From assembly GCF_025567195.1 (NCBI RefSeq), contig NZ_JAOQJF010000013.1:1-64000 (forward strand): 64,000 bases of DNA, read 5' to 3'. The position numbers and the translations under genes were made by a program. Positions 63,478 to 64,000 of the stretch are shown piece by piece. The notes beneath the pieces are model-generated. The model saw only the letters and a list, made by a program, of their open reading frames with translations. It was not told where the DNA came from and searched no databases. Source of the DNA: Alitiscatomonas aceti (GTDB lineage Bacteria > Bacillota > Clostridia > Lachnospirales > Lachnospiraceae). Every line of letters begins with the position of its first letter. Position 1 is the stretch's first letter.

Positions 63478-63626
63478 TGTAACACCTCGCTCTCTCTTTT
63501 TGCTACTCTATGTTTTGCAAATTGAATCACTACTATCTTCTCCAAATATAATTTCCAAAATATTCCGATATGCCTCTATATTTTTCAAAAGAAATGGGCT
63601 GTTGCAATATTTTCATCTCATTTTCC

Positions 63627-64000
63627 CTATGTACACACGTTATCTAATATATTTAATATCTTAACAGCTGAATCAAAATATTTAATAACTGTATCAATAG
63701 AAACAGATATGCTGTCGCCATGAGCAAAATCGTTTCTTAATTGCACAAGGGAATTTAATTTATCCTTTTCTCCACTTTGTTTTACCTGCTGATCAAATAA
63801 CGTTTTCCATTCTGAAGAAATGTTCTGTAACATATTGCTCATATTTCCCGTGTTAGGATTACACGAACTATCAATAATTGCTTTTTCAAGATACCCTTTT
63901 GCTTTTTCATTTGCACCAACGCTCAAGTAATTATAAATCATTTTTTTGAAAATGACTTCAACTGCCCCACTTGCTTTAACAACAGCATAAGAAATCAAAT
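63627..64000 (-). CDS. HEPN domain protein, 5' end outside the window
   Basis: The visible 123 residues are the C-terminal part of a HEPN-type protein: ISYAVVKASGAVEVIFKKMI, then a helical region and LRNDFAHGDSISVS. RNDFAH fits the R-x4-H motif of HEPN ribonucleases, and the pattern is closest to the RiboL-PSP-HEPN group as I remember it. The codon at 63998 is TTG without a ribosome site, and the frame stays open to the window edge, so the gene starts beyond 64000. It lies upstream of the AlbA_2 gene in the same direction and is probably part of the BREX-associated cargo. Confidence 0.7.
   Translation of the reverse strand, partial: LISYAVVKASGAVEVIFKKMIYNYLSVGANEKAKGYLEKAIIDSSCNPNTGNMSNMLQNISSEWKTLFDQQVKQSGEKDKLNSLVQLRNDFAHGDSISVSIDTVIKYFDSAVKILNILDNVCT

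Noticed and set aside
1..64000. CRISPR array, tRNA or rRNA genes
   Set aside because: No regularly spaced repeats of CRISPR length and no tRNA- or rRNA-like sequences were recognised in the gaps between genes.

Overview
This window looks like chromosome from an anaerobic, spore-forming Firmicute of the Clostridia, most likely Lachnospiraceae. The support is the gene order uvrC-hprK-murB-rapZ-whiA-HPr-like-dnaE-pfkA, an HPr(Ser) kinase, WhiA, a CIRCE heat-shock operator in front of clpB, a LysM/GH18 protein without a signal peptide (spore-type), and AGGAGG ribosome sites almost everywhere. The core genes are visibly GC-rich. Two stretches, about 31.8-42.8 kb and 53.6-64.0 kb, are visibly AT-rich and carry mobile-element debris, so I read them as acquired. 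I cannot name the species.

Core, left to right: an oligopeptide uptake operon on the minus strand (lipoprotein receptor, S9 peptidase, OppB, OppC, OppD, OppF; 0.1-7.7 kb). Then lrp-dapF-arsR-pfkA, dnaE, an HPr-like gene with Glu at the phosphorylation site, whiA, rapZ, murB, hprK, uvrC, a DUF1653 protein and a DUF4015-type lipoprotein, all minus (7.9-21.8 kb). Next come three plus-strand genes (DUF1846 protein, M20 peptidase, purine permease; 21.9-26.1 kb), then sbcD-sbcC and a low-molecular-weight phosphatase, minus (26.4-31.8 kb).

First accessory region (31.8-42.8 kb): an intact IS4-type element with a 7-bp target duplication, an HNH-like orphan, and a scrambled HK97-type phage remnant (terminase, portal, head protease, capsid). 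The phage genes carry one-base frameshifts and are fused at both ends to pieces of other mobile elements. A plus-strand cassette sits between terminase and portal: a strong promoter, a structured non-coding RNA, a terminator and a PBECR4-like gene. Beyond the phage lie a flavin/ferredoxin protein, a zinc-type macrodomain and a sirtuin in one operon, and a flavin protein facing an HxlR regulator.

Core again (42.8-53.5 kb): a purine catabolism cluster (xanthine permease, FAD, 2Fe-2S and molybdenum subunits of a xanthine dehydrogenase-type enzyme, MobA-like transferase), a VOC protein, the LysM/GH18 protein and CIRCE-controlled clpB.

Second accessory region (53.6-64.0 kb): the 3' part of a type I BREX phage-defence operon (pglZ, brxL) with an AlbA_2/HTH protein and a HEPN protein upstream. 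It continues without a break into an OLD-type ATPase/TOPRIM nuclease and a compact UvrD-like helicase, which resemble the two Gabija proteins. The operon runs off the right edge, where brxA, brxB, brxC and pglX would be expected. Its left end is an IS256-transposase/Tn916-integrase chimera. The best candidates for something new are the BREX plus Gabija-like composite operon and the non-coding RNA/PBECR4 cassette inside the phage remnant.
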